Below are positions 25,426 to 34,047 of a DNA stretch of 64,000 nucleotides, in pieces. The translations under genes were made by a program, and so were the position numbers. Positions within the stretch are counted from its first letter, which is position 1; the number at the start of each line of letters is the position of its first letter. The notes beneath the pieces are model-generated. The model saw only the letters and a list, made by a program, of their open reading frames with translations. It searched no databases and was not told the DNA's origin. Source of the DNA: Prevotella sp. (GTDB lineage: Bacteria; Bacteroidota; Bacteroidia; Bacteroidales; Bacteroidaceae); NCBI GenBank assembly GCA_017623155.1, contig JAGAPR010000003.1:1-64000 (forward strand). The letters are read 5' to 3'.

Positions 25426-26406
25426 ATGAGCGAAGAAAATAAAATAATACTATATCAGGACGATGACGAGATAACTCGTGTGTCCGTTCGCTTTGCTGAC
25501 GAAGATTTGTGGCTAACACAAAACCAACTGGTGGAAATATACCAAACAAGCAAATCGAATGTAAGCGAGCATATTAAGCATATATTTGAGGATGGTGAGT
25601 TATCAAAGGGGACAACTGTTCGGAAATTCCGAATAGTTCGATTAGAAGGTTCTCGTAAGGTTGAACGAGAAGTGGACCACTATAACCTTGACATGGTTAT
25701 CGCTTTGGGCTATCGTGTGCAGTCGCAGGTTGCGACTCGCTTCCGCCGTTGGGCTACACAGCGGCTTCATGAGTATATTCAAAAGGGATTTGCGATGGAT
25801 GATGAGCGGTTGAAGCAAGGAGGTAATCGGTATTTCCGTGAGTTGCTGCAGCGTATCAGAGATATTCGTAGTAGCGAGCGTAACTTTTACCAACAGGTGA
25901 CGGACATCTATGCCACAGCCACAGATTATGACCCACGGGACGAGATGACAAAGATGTTCTTTGCAACCGTACAGAACAAGCTGCACTACGCCGTCCATGA
26001 GAACACGGCAGCGGAGGTTATCTACAATCGTGTGGACAACGAAAAGCCGTTTGTAGGTATGACGAACTTCAAAGGCAACTATGTAACCAAAGACGATGTA
26101 AAGATTGCCAAGAACTATCTCTCAGAGATTGAACTGAAACGTCTTAACCTGCTTGTTTCCGGTTTCTTGGACTTTGCCGAGTTCCAAGCATTGGAAATGA
26201 ATCCCATGACGATGAAAGATTGGATAGAGGCATTGGACAATCAGATTATCGCTCACAAACGAAAGGTCTTAATTGGCAAGGGGAACATTTCGCATAAGCA
26301 AGCGGTTGAGAAGGCGGAAAAGGAGTTTGAAATCTATCGCAAGCGCGAAATGGAACTGCTTGAAAGCGATTTTGATAGAGAAATCAAGAAGCTGAAAGAT
26401 AAATAG
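25426..26406 (+). CDS. RhuM family protein
   Basis: 326 residues from MSEENKIILYQDDDEI. An ATG at 25417 would add 3. Full-length RhuM-type protein: N-terminal winged-helix-like region (WLTQNQLVEIYQTSKSNVSEHIKHIF, YNLDMVIALGYRVQS), a conserved central part (MFFATVQNKLHYAVHENTAAEVIYNR), and a basic helical C terminus. Named from a Salmonella pathogenicity-island gene; the biochemical function is unknown. RhuM genes are frequent in defence and mobile islands, often beside restriction systems. 13 bp upstream of the PIN-like gene, so the two form a unit. Confidence 0.85.
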   Translation: MSEENKIILYQDDDEITRVSVRFADEDLWLTQNQLVEIYQTSKSNVSEHIKHIFEDGELSKGTTVRKFRIVRLEGSRKVEREVDHYNLDMVIALGYRVQSQVATRFRRWATQRLHEYIQKGFAMDDERLKQGGNRYFRELLQRIRDIRSSERNFYQQVTDIYATATDYDPRDEMTKMFFATVQNKLHYAVHENTAAEVIYNRVDNEKPFVGMTNFKGNYVTKDDVKIAKNYLSEIELKRLNLLVSGFLDFAEFQALEMNPMTMKDWIEALDNQIIAHKRKVLIGKGNISHKQAVEKAEKEFEIYRKREMELLESDFDREIKKLKDK

Positions 26407-26419
26407 ATTCAATACGCAT

Positions 26420-27805
26420 ATGGTTACCATATATTTTGACAAACAACTTTTTAGTCATCTGTTTAAATCGCAAGAAGAAAAATATCTTGCTTTGCGTAAG
26501 AAAATACTGTCTCATCGTGACGAGTTTATTTTCCTGTATTCAAATGCTCATTTACTCGACCTTCAGCAGGATACGACTGACATTAAGTATGACGAGATGG
26601 ATTTCATGCAATCTATTGTGGATGGTAATCATATCTTTTATGAATCTCCTAATATTGGTGTCATAAAAGAGTCACCACGTTCCGCGTTTAATAATGTAGC
26701 GAAAGTTGATGATTTTTCTTGGCTTTACGAACTTGATTTGTCGCAGATTACAGAAGAACAATGTGATGCCATTAATAATATAATAGACATATCCATCAAA
26801 GATTTAAGAGGAGAATTGGAGTTTGATTGGTTGAAGAAAAGGACTCCGATACGTTCAAAAGAACTTGCAATAGATAAAGAAAATCTTATCTCATTCGTAA
26901 AACTTGTAAAGGACAATTTTTACGAGGATAAAAATTCATATAAGAACATCAGGGATAATGCTGTCAAAAGTTACAACCCAACGTTAATAACTTCGGACTG
27001 TGAAAATGTTTTCAATGAGCAACTGGAAGCGGCTCCATTAAGGTTATCTTTTATAGAAACGATTAAAGCTGTCATAAACCAATTTGGTCTTAAATCATCT
27101 GACGCGACTATTGTATATTATGTATCCTATATGCTCCTTGATTTACTTGGAGTTAGTAAGGAAACTCGAAGGAAAGTTAAGTTCCGTAATATGCAAACTG
27201 ACTGTATGCATAGTTTCTTTGGTTCATATTGTGATTGTTTCGTAAGTGACGATGCGGGTATACTCAAAAAGAGTAAAACGTTATACAAGCTCTTTAATTT
27301 TGAGACCAAAATATATTCAATAGATGAGTTTATTCAGACATTTGATGAAGCGATAAATAACAATCAGAAACATGTATCTGAGTATTTTAAAGAAATCTGT
27401 ACAGACTATGAGAAAAAAGAGGTGATATGGGCTGAATCGCTTACTCAATATACATTGACTCAATTACGCGCTTCCAACATCTATTTTGGCTATTTTAATT
27501 ATATGTCGGAACGAACATCAAAAGATGAAACGGTTATAATACTTCATAAAAACAAAAGAGCAAGCCAACTGTTACTTATTCAAGAAATAGAGATTGTTGT
27601 TAACAGGCTCGTGCGTTCTTTTAATGAAATAGGGGCAACTTTTTCTCTGTTCAATAAAGATGTGGAATTTTCACAAATGCGGACAGGCAATTGGAATAGG
27701 ATTCTAAAATTAAACGATGCGGATATTTGCTTAACGAATGCCCAAGATCCTTTTATGCTTTATTTATGGATAAATGTTAGGCATCCTGTGTCTATCCAAT
27801 CGTAA
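26420..27805 (+). CDS. PIN-like nuclease domain protein, hypothetical
   Basis: 461 residues, no family recognised with certainty. Features suggesting a PIN-like RNase fold: D7 in VTIYFDKQLFSHLF, SNAHLLDLQQD at about 40-52 as the second acidic site, and near residue 270 the segment CDCFVSDDAGILKKSKTLYKLF, which resembles the last acidic strand and helix of PIN domains. The rest is mostly helical. AT-rich like the other cargo. Co-directional with RhuM and last gene before attR. A toxin or RNA-cleaving effector is a reasonable guess, not shown. Confidence 0.5.
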   Translation: MVTIYFDKQLFSHLFKSQEEKYLALRKKILSHRDEFIFLYSNAHLLDLQQDTTDIKYDEMDFMQSIVDGNHIFYESPNIGVIKESPRSAFNNVAKVDDFSWLYELDLSQITEEQCDAINNIIDISIKDLRGELEFDWLKKRTPIRSKELAIDKENLISFVKLVKDNFYEDKNSYKNIRDNAVKSYNPTLITSDCENVFNEQLEAAPLRLSFIETIKAVINQFGLKSSDATIVYYVSYMLLDLLGVSKETRRKVKFRNMQTDCMHSFFGSYCDCFVSDDAGILKKSKTLYKLFNFETKIYSIDEFIQTFDEAINNNQKHVSEYFKEICTDYEKKEVIWAESLTQYTLTQLRASNIYFGYFNYMSERTSKDETVIILHKNKRASQLLLIQEIEIVVNRLVRSFNEIGATFSLFNKDVEFSQMRTGNWNRILKLNDADICLTNAQDPFMLYLWINVRHPVSIQS

Positions 27806-28042
27806 AAAGTGCAGTTCAATCTTCACATGACTTTCTAATTCGTCCAATTATTAAGTCATTGCATCATTTAAGTTCCCCAATCATGCCGATTTCTCAAACT
27901 AATTCACTATCTTTGCCATCAAGAAATCATCCGCATTCCACGACACGCAGAACGCAGAAGTCCAGCGGTGGAGCAATAGGAGGAGATTGCTGTTGAGGCG
28001 ATTCTGAAAAGTGATGATATAGAGCCGCTTGGGCGTAGATTA
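27806..28042. other. Right-end region of the element
   Basis: No gene recognised. It contains a possible -7 box TATCTTTG near 27908 pointing to attR and an arm-type-site copy GGTGGAGCAA at 27967-27976 next to a degenerate second copy. Probably part of the attR recombination region. Confidence 0.5.
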
Positions 28043-28063
28043 CGATTCCTGGTGGCACCACTT
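28043..28063 (+). repeat. attR (21-bp direct repeat)
   Basis: Perfect copy of 7721-7741, a fragment of the tRNA-Phe 3' end without the rest of a tRNA. Marks the right end of the integrated element. Confidence 0.93.
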
Positions 28064-28076
28064 CAAAAATCTTACG

Positions 28077-28110
28077 AAACGTTGCAACATGTTTAGTTGC
28101 AACGTTTTTT
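28077..28110 (+). terminator. Original tRNA-Phe terminator, displaced by the element
   Basis: Perfect 12-bp arms AAACGTTGCAAC (28077-28088) and GTTGCAACGTTT (28096-28107) followed by a T run. It lies 14 bp after attR, the distance expected from the uninterrupted tRNA-Phe. Confidence 0.85.
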
Positions 28111-28190
28111 ATTTTCCGTGGTAAACATTTTATATTATTCGGTTCACCCGACGAATATGGCGAGAGCTGTTGGCACGGCTTCAGCAAACA

Positions 28191-28232
28191 AAAATCCCCA
28201 CGACATGCCTGTGGCATCATCGCGGGGATTTT
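28191..28232 (-). terminator. Terminator of pnp
   Basis: AAAATCCCC (28191-28199) pairs with GGGGATTTT (28224-28232), with an inner ATGCC/GGCAT stem. The minus-strand transcript ends in ATTTTTGTTT. Confidence 0.8.
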
Positions 28233-28278
28233 ACGCTATATATATAATATGTATACTACAAATTAAAATCCGTCGGGA

Positions 28279-30597
28279 TTAGAAATCCATGTGATCGAGA
28301 GAGTCGTTAAAGTCTTTCGGCTCGTGGTTCTCGTGTGCGGGAGCTTCGCTGAAGTCCTGACCCTGACGGCGCTCGCCACGCTCGGGACGGGGACGGCGTT
28401 CACCACGCTCGGGGCGCGGACGACGCTCGCGACGCTCTCCGCGTGCGGGACGCTCCACATAATCGGCCGGTTTCTCGACGAGAACACGGTGAGAGAGTTT
28501 GTATTTGCCCGTCTTCGGGTCTATCTCCATCAGTTTCACCTGTATCTTGTCGCCTTCCTTGATGCCGGCTTCCTCTACTGTTTCAAGGCGTTTCCAGTCT
28601 ATCTCGCTGATATGGAGCAGTCCGTCTTTGCCCGGCATTATCTCCACGAAACATCCGTAAGGCATTATCGAGCGCACTGTTCCGTCGTAAACCTCTCCCA
28701 CTTCGGGTATTGCCACGATGGCGCGGATTTTTCCGAGAGCGGCGTCGATACTCGTCTTGTCCGGTCCGCTCACCTGAACCTTACCCACACCGTCAACCTC
28801 ATCTATCACGATAGTGGCACCGGTATCCTCCTGCATCTGCTGGATAATCTTGCCGCCCGGGCCTATCACAGCACCGATGAACTCCTTGGGAATCTCTATC
28901 TGTACGATGCGGGGTACGTGGGGCTTCAGCTCTGCACGCGGTTCGGCAATCGTCTCGGTCAGTTTGCCGAGTATGTGCTCGCGGCCGGCCTTGGCCTGCA
29001 TGAGGGCCTTCTCGAGGATCTCGAAGCTCAGTCCGTCGCACTTGATGTCCATCTGGGTTGCTGTCAGACCATCCTTCGTACCGGTGGTCTTGAAGTCCAT
29101 GTCGCCGAGATGGTCCTCGTCGCCGAGGATATCGCTGAGCACGGCATACTTGTCTTCGCCCGGGTTCTTGATGAGTCCCATGGCGATGCCGCTCACGGGC
29201 TTCTTCATCGGCACTCCGGCATCCATCAGCGCCAGCGTTCCGGCACATACGGTAGCCATCGACGACGAGCCGTTGCTCTCGAGAATCTGGCTGACGAGGC
29301 GCACCGTGTATGGGAAGTCTTCGGGTATCTGACCTTTCAGACCGCGCCATGCGAGGTGTCCGTGACCGATCTCGCGGCGGCCTACGCCACGCTGTGCCTT
29401 GGCCTCGCCGGTACAGAATGGCGGGAAGTTATAGTGGAGCAGGAAGCGCTGGTAGCTCTTGTCGAGCACGTCGTCCACGAGTTTCTCGTCGAGCTTCGTG
29501 CCGAGCGTACATGTAGAGAGGCTCTGCGTCTCGCCGCGGGTGAATATCGAGCTTCCGTGAGGCATGGGCAGCGGGCTTACCTCGCACCAGATGGGGCGTA
29601 TCTCGTCGGTCTTGCGGCCGTCGAGGCGTATGCCCTCGTCGAGGATGCAGCGGCGCATTGCGTCGCGCTCAACGTCGTGGTAGTAGCGGTCCATCATGGC
29701 GCACTTCTCTTCCAGCTCGTCCTCTGTGAGGTCGGCGTGTGCGGCGGCATAGCTCTCCTTGAAGTCTTCGATGATTTTCTCGAAAGCCTCGGCACGTGCG
29801 TGCTTGTCGAGGGCCTGACGCGTGATGTCGTATGCTTTCTGATAGCATTCCTTGTTTACCTGCTCGCGCAGTTCCTCGTCGTTCACCTCGTGGTCGTACT
29901 CGCGCTTGACGTCTTTTCCGAGTTCCTTGCTCAGCTCTGTCTGCAACTCGCACATAGGCTTGATTGCGGCCATGGCGGCCTTGAGCGCGCCGATCATGTC
30001 CTGCTCGGACACTTCCTTCATCTCGCCTTCCACCATCATGATGTTCTCTGCCGAGGCACCTACCATGATGTCCATGTCGGCATCTTTCATCTGCTCGAAT
30101 GTCGGGTTGATGACATACTCGCCATTGATACGGGCCACGCGCACCTCACTGATGGGGCACTCGAAAGGTATATCCGAGCAAGCCAGAGCGGCAGAAGCCG
30201 CAAATCCGGCCAAAGCATCGGGCTGGTCAACGCCGTCGGCACTGAGCAACATGACGTTGACGAATACTTCTGCGTGATAGTTTGAGGGGAACAGGGGGCG
30301 CAACACGCGGTCTACGAGCCGCGAAGTGAGAATTTCGTTGTCGCCGGGCTTACCCTCACGCTTGGTAAATCCGCCGGGGAATCGTCCTGCGGCGGCATAC
30401 TGCTCCTTGTAATCTACCTGCAAGGGCATGAAATCTGTTCCGGGAACTGCATCCTTTGCGGCACAAACAGTGGCCAGAAGTACGGTGTTGCCCATACGCA
30501 GCACAACACTTCCGTCGGCCTGCTTTGCCACTTTCCCGGTCTCAATGGTGATGGTTCTTCCATCAGCCAGTTGAATGGTTTTCGTAATTACGTTCAT
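28279..30597 (-). CDS. pnp: Polyribonucleotide nucleotidyltransferase (PNPase)
   Basis: Phosphorolytic 3'-5' exoribonuclease of mRNA decay. In the 772-residue protein, two RNase PH domains flank an all-helical linker: first core from [15 protein letters not shown], second with [14 protein letters not shown] and [27 protein letters not shown]. Then KH ([28 protein letters not shown]) and S1 ([33 protein letters not shown]) domains. The C-terminal tail carries RPERGERR-type Arg/Gly/Glu repeats. Monocistronic, with a TACCTTTG promoter box at 30634-30641. Confidence 0.98.
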   Translation of the reverse strand: MNVITKTIQLADGRTITIETGKVAKQADGSVVLRMGNTVLLATVCAAKDAVPGTDFMPLQVDYKEQYAAAGRFPGGFTKREGKPGDNEILTSRLVDRVLRPLFPSNYHAEVFVNVMLLSADGVDQPDALAGFAASAALACSDIPFECPISEVRVARINGEYVINPTFEQMKDADMDIMVGASAENIMMVEGEMKEVSEQDMIGALKAAMAAIKPMCELQTELSKELGKDVKREYDHEVNDEELREQVNKECYQKAYDITRQALDKHARAEAFEKIIEDFKESYAAAHADLTEDELEEKCAMMDRYYHDVERDAMRRCILDEGIRLDGRKTDEIRPIWCEVSPLPMPHGSSIFTRGETQSLSTCTLGTKLDEKLVDDVLDKSYQRFLLHYNFPPFCTGEAKAQRGVGRREIGHGHLAWRGLKGQIPEDFPYTVRLVSQILESNGSSSMATVCAGTLALMDAGVPMKKPVSGIAMGLIKNPGEDKYAVLSDILGDEDHLGDMDFKTTGTKDGLTATQMDIKCDGLSFEILEKALMQAKAGREHILGKLTETIAEPRAELKPHVPRIVQIEIPKEFIGAVIGPGGKIIQQMQEDTGATIVIDEVDGVGKVQVSGPDKTSIDAALGKIRAIVAIPEVGEVYDGTVRSIMPYGCFVEIMPGKDGLLHISEIDWKRLETVEEAGIKEGDKIQVKLMEIDPKTGKYKLSHRVLVEKPADYVERPARGERRERRPRPERGERRPRPERGERRQGQDFSEAPAHENHEPKDFNDSLDHMDF

Positions 30598-30633
30598 CTT
30601 TGTATTTTAAACATCTAAATAATAAAATTTGGA

Positions 30634-30641
30634 CAAAGGTA
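30634..30641 (-). promoter_or_regulatory. -7 element of pnp
   Basis: TACCTTTG on the minus strand, 37 bp before the ATG. Confidence 0.6.
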
Positions 30642-30737
30642 ACTAAATTCATACTAACAAACGAATAAAGCGTGTTATTTTTCGCTTTTATTATGATATA
30701 TATGTCCGTTAAAGCGGTTTTTACGACCGAAAAGACC

Positions 30738-30745
30738 TATCTTTG
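30738..30745 (+). promoter_or_regulatory. -7 element of the GH105 gene
   Basis: TATCTTTG, 67 bp before the ATG at 30812. The -33 box is not clear. Confidence 0.5.
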
Positions 30746-30811
30746 CAAGCATTAAGTATCATATTTGCAATCATAAGAACCTATTGGCATACAATATTTA
30801 TAATTCGATAT

Positions 30812-32179
30812 ATGAAAAAGCTACTACTCACCACCGCGATTGTCGCCTTTCCGGCACTGTCCACTACTTTGTGTGCCACGGCCGATGCCGCGACAACCGA
30901 ACAAACACGTTACAGCCAATGGCTCGTGGCTTCCGAGATGAAGCGCACGCCGCATCCCTACAACCTCGACTTCTCGTCTTCTCCGCGCTGGAGCTACGTC
31001 ATGGGCATCGAACTCGAATCGATGCTCGACACGTATCTGGCTTACGGTGGCGACGAGATAATGGAATATCTCAAGGAATATCCCGCGAAGATGATTGACA
31101 GCGAGGGTAACATCACGAAGTACAAATACTCCGATTTCAACCTCGACAACGTTCGCACGGGACGCTTCATACTTCGGATGCACAACCTCTTCCCTTCGAG
31201 AAAGGACTCTCTGGCCATCGACATGCTCTTCCGACAACTCGAAAACCAGCCACGCACGAAAGAGGGTGTGTGGTGGCACAAGGCGATATATGCCAATCAG
31301 GTGTGGCTCGACGGCATTTTCATGGGGCTGCCGTTCTACTGCATGGCCGCGCCGTGGCTCAGACCGGACAACACCGCACACTACTATGACGACGCCACCG
31401 ACCAAGTGGCAAAGACCGAGGCTCGCACTTACGACGAGCCCACCGAGCTGTGGAAACACGCTTGGGACGAGACCCACTCCATGTTCTGGGCCGACAGCAA
31501 GACAGGACTGAGCCAACACACGTGGGCAAGGGCTCTCGGATGGTTCTCGATGGCGCTGATAGAAATTCTCGATGTGCTGCCGCCGGAGCACGAGCGCCGC
31601 GCCGAGACTGAGGACATACTGCGCAAGGTGATGGCGTCGGTGGTGAGGTATCAGGACGACGAGAGCGGCGTATGGTACGACGTGATGGATGTCGACGACC
31701 CGCGCAACTATCTCGAAGCCACGGCCTCGTCGATGTTCACATACTGTCTGCTCAAAGGTCACCGCCTCGGCTACCTCGACGGTTCGTATCTCGAAGCCGG
31801 CGTAAAGGGTTATCGTGGCATCGTCAGCGAGTTTATCAAAAAGAATACCGACGGCACCATATCGCTCACGAAATGCTGCGAGGTGTCGGGACTCGGTCCC
31901 GACAACAACCGACGGCGCGACGGCTCGTTCGAATACTACATCAGCGAGCCTATCCGCGACAATGATGCCAAGGGCGTGGGACCGTTCGTCTGGGCATCGC
32001 TCGAAATGGAGCGCATGGGCTTCACCGTGCAAAATCTGTACACACACGAGACGGGTATACACGCCGTCGAAACCCACACCGACGGCAACAGTGGCGCTAC
32101 ATACGACCTCCGCGGCATACGCCAGCCCGAAAACAAACACGGAATAATCATCAGAAACGGCAAGAAGTTTCTTGAATGA
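30812..32179 (+). CDS. Glycoside hydrolase family 88/105 (unsaturated rhamnogalacturonyl hydrolase-like)
   Basis: 455 residues from MKKLLLTTAIVAFPALSTTL, a typical signal peptide. A start 23 codons upstream lies in the leader and is rejected. The (alpha/alpha)6 barrel shows family motifs: WHKAIYANQVWLDGIFMGLPF, SQHTWARALGWFSMALIEIL, YLEATASSMFTYCLLKG and the C-terminal GPFVWASLEMER. Such enzymes remove the unsaturated uronic acid from oligosaccharides left by polysaccharide lyases. No lyase or SusCD pair is adjacent, so the substrate is open. Confidence 0.9.
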   Translation: MKKLLLTTAIVAFPALSTTLCATADAATTEQTRYSQWLVASEMKRTPHPYNLDFSSSPRWSYVMGIELESMLDTYLAYGGDEIMEYLKEYPAKMIDSEGNITKYKYSDFNLDNVRTGRFILRMHNLFPSRKDSLAIDMLFRQLENQPRTKEGVWWHKAIYANQVWLDGIFMGLPFYCMAAPWLRPDNTAHYYDDATDQVAKTEARTYDEPTELWKHAWDETHSMFWADSKTGLSQHTWARALGWFSMALIEILDVLPPEHERRAETEDILRKVMASVVRYQDDESGVWYDVMDVDDPRNYLEATASSMFTYCLLKGHRLGYLDGSYLEAGVKGYRGIVSEFIKKNTDGTISLTKCCEVSGLGPDNNRRRDGSFEYYISEPIRDNDAKGVGPFVWASLEMERMGFTVQNLYTHETGIHAVETHTDGNSGATYDLRGIRQPENKHGIIIRNGKKFLE

Positions 32180-32355
32180 ATTCAAAACTCGTAATTAACT
32201 TAAAAGTGTTAACGGAAAGTAAAAAGTCGCAACAGACAAAAGCGATCAAAGTAGGTTTTATTAACTTAAAATATTTAACCTTTAAGGTTGATATTTAATA
32301 TTTGGAAACAATTGAAATCCGTTTTCTTTCCATTTTTGGCATTTTTGCGTTCCAA

Positions 32356-32443
32356 TTAGGCTGTAATTGCATTCCATTTACGGCCTAATTGGCGTGCAAT
32401 TACGGCCTAATTGCAATCCAATTACGGCCTAATTGGAAAACAA
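32356..32443. repeat. Intergenic array of four 22-bp dyad repeats
   Basis: Units start at 32356 (degenerate, TTAGGCTGTAATTG), 32378, 32400 and 32422, exactly 22 bp apart. The conserved part is TTACGGCCTAATTG with a variable linker ending in CA. Each core is a dyad CAATTA-CGGCC-TAATTG. The same family occurs at 62230-62316 and related arrays at 40825 and 50310. Confidence 0.8.
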
Positions 32444-32652
32444 GACGGTTTTTAAAGTACCCGCGAAAAGCGCAAATCTTTATATCTTCCTTATATACAG
32501 ATATTTACAGAAAGCGTCTCAAAACTCGCAAATTTGCGGCCTCGAGAATATTTTTTCAGAAAAACGCCGTTATTTGAAATGTTAAATTAACATAACAACT
32601 GATTTTAGTTACATATACGCAACTAAAATCTGGTGGCATGCTTTCGGAGTTA

Positions 32653-32693
32653 TCTGCGCCCTCAGAGTTCTAAGACAGCTCTGAGGGCGCAGA
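32653..32693. other. Strong GC-rich hairpin in the intergenic region
   Basis: Perfect 15-bp arms TCTGCGCCCTCAGAG (32653-32667) and its complement (32679-32693), with an 11-nt loop. Imperfect pairing extends outwards (TTTCGGA...TCCGAA). There is no T tract, and it lies 65 bp before the next promoter box. Rest of 32180-32800 is AT-rich with no gene. Confidence 0.7.
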
Positions 32694-32757
32694 GAATTCC
32701 GAAGCCGCCGCAAGTGTTAAATTATTGATAAAGTCCCTTACATCCGTGCAAATTATC

Positions 32758-32765
32758 TACCTTTG
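32758..32765 (+). promoter_or_regulatory. -7 element of the DUF4369 gene
   Basis: TACCTTTG, 38 bp before the ATG. Confidence 0.6.
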
Positions 32766-32803
32766 CATAATAAATAAGAATACTTCATATTCAAAAAAGC
32801 ATA

Positions 32804-33955
32804 ATGAGAAAAATCATATTCACGGCCGCCGCGCTGATGGCGCTCGCGCTGGGCTCTTGCGACAAGGGCAACAAATACACGGTAAACGGAGAGATTGACG
32901 GAGCGAAAGACTCACTGCTGTATTTCGAAAACATGAGTCTGACCGGACCGGTGACCGTAGACTCGGTGAAACTCGATGCCGACGGTAAATTCTCTTTCAG
33001 CGACAACATCGGCAACGCTCCTGAATTCTACCGCCTGCGAATAGGCAACCAAATAATAAACTTGGCCGCCGACTCTGTCGAAACTGTCACCGTGAAAGCC
33101 GAATATGCCACCATGCCGACGGCATACACAGTGGAAGGCTCGGACGACTGCAAACGCATAAAAGAGCTGGCACTTAAACAAATAGACCTGCACAAACGGG
33201 CCGTGGCACTCGAAAACAACCGCGACTTGGCCCGTGAGAAAGCTCTCGACAGCCTGATGAGAATGACGGATGAATACAAGACATACGTCAAGACACACTA
33301 CATCTTCAAAGACCCGAAAGCCGCATCGTCATATTTCGCCCTGTTTCAGACTCTCGGCAACTACCTTATATTCAACCCCCGCACCAACAGCGACGACATA
33401 CGGGTGTTCGCCGCCGTGGCCACCGCATGGGATACATACTACCCCGAGGCCGAGCGAGGCAAGAACCTGCACAACATAGCGATAGAAGGAATGAAAAACG
33501 AACGCATCGCCGCAGCCAACAGAGACAAGGAAATTTCGCCCGACAAGATAATCACAACGGGAATAATAGACATAAAACTGCCAGACAACACAGGCACGAC
33601 ACACACCCTCACCGAGCTGAAAGGCAACGTGGTGCTGCTCGACTTCCACGTGTTCGGCATGGAGAATTCGCCCAAACGGATACTCATGCTCCGCGAATTA
33701 TACAACAAATATCACAACCGCGGACTGGAAATATATCAGGTATCGGTGGATGCCGACGAGCATTTCTGGAAACAACAGACGGCGGCTCTGCCGTGGATAT
33801 GCGTCTACGACGAGAGCAGCCTCAGCTCGCGATACCTTTCCTTATACAACATCAGCAACCTTCCGGAGTATTTTCTCATCGACAGGGCAAACAATCTCGT
33901 GAAACGCTCGGAGCAGATGGACGACTTGGAGAAGGAAATCGAGAAACTGTTGTAA
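32804..33955 (+). CDS. DUF4369/thioredoxin-fold lipoprotein lacking CxxC
   Basis: 383 residues. Signal peptide with lipobox (LMALALGSC) predicts a lipoprotein. The N-terminal DUF4369 domain (about 22-120, YTVNGEIDGAKDSLLYFEN through RIGNQIINLAADS) is followed by a helical linker and a TlpA/AhpC-TSA-like thioredoxin fold (about 250-380, GNVVLLDFHVFGMENSPKRILMLRELYNKY through LPEYFLIDRANN). At the place of the CxxC redox motif the sequence is FGMENSPK, so no thiol-disulfide chemistry is expected. Probably an envelope protein with a binding or structural role. Confidence 0.85.
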   Translation: MRKIIFTAAALMALALGSCDKGNKYTVNGEIDGAKDSLLYFENMSLTGPVTVDSVKLDADGKFSFSDNIGNAPEFYRLRIGNQIINLAADSVETVTVKAEYATMPTAYTVEGSDDCKRIKELALKQIDLHKRAVALENNRDLAREKALDSLMRMTDEYKTYVKTHYIFKDPKAASSYFALFQTLGNYLIFNPRTNSDDIRVFAAVATAWDTYYPEAERGKNLHNIAIEGMKNERIAAANRDKEISPDKIITTGIIDIKLPDNTGTTHTLTELKGNVVLLDFHVFGMENSPKRILMLRELYNKYHNRGLEIYQVSVDADEHFWKQQTAALPWICVYDESSLSSRYLSLYNISNLPEYFLIDRANNLVKRSEQMDDLEKEIEKLL

Positions 33956-33959
33956 AATA

Positions 33960-34032
33960 AAGGTAAAAAGGTAAAAAAGCCATGCGGATAGCTTTGCATT
34001 CATGCCGCATGGCTTTTTTACCTTTTTACCTT
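33960..34032. terminator. Bidirectional terminator between convergent genes
   Basis: Perfect 28-bp inverted repeat (33960-33987 and 34005-34032), core AAAAAAGCCATGCGG. T-rich on both strands. Serves the DUF4369 gene and the convergent esterase gene. Confidence 0.92.
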
Positions 34033-34047
34033 CCTACTTCTTTACCT

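Larger units (their letters stand above)
7721..28063. mobile_element. 20.3-kb integrative mobilizable element carrying a defence island
   Basis: Bounded by a perfect 21-bp direct repeat (attL 7721-7741, attR 28043-28063) that matches the tRNA-Phe 3' end. A tyrosine integrase lies just inside attL. The mobility genes are integrase, two HTH genes, DUF3408, MobC, relaxase and a candidate oriT. No type IV secretion or coupling-protein genes are present, so it should need a helper conjugative element, as NBU-type Bacteroides elements do. The primase/helicase gene often found beside such HTH genes is also missing. Cargo (13.8-27.8 kb) is almost entirely restriction and abortive-infection type genes and is visibly more AT-rich than the flanking chromosome. 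Confidence 0.93.

Noticed and set aside
27881-27995. Short open frame of about 37 codons before attR
   Set aside because: No ribosome-site or composition support, and it spans the presumed recombination region.
28043-28063. Second tRNA-Phe gene at the right end
   Set aside because: Only the last 21 bp match. D arm and anticodon arm are absent, so it is an attachment site.
7721-28063. Full conjugative transposon
   Set aside because: No Tra/T4SS, coupling protein or TraG-like gene is present; only mobilization functions.
28291-30285. 664-codon open frame antisense to pnp
   Set aside because: Shadow of the PNPase gene; no domain, no promoter.
30824-32185. 453-codon open frame antisense to the GH105 gene
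   Set aside because: Shadow of a gene with signal peptide and clear family motifs; no recognisable product.
32356-32443. Possible CRISPR array
   Set aside because: Units are directly adjacent at 22 bp with similar linkers, not repeats with unrelated spacers of 30+ bp, and no cas genes are present.
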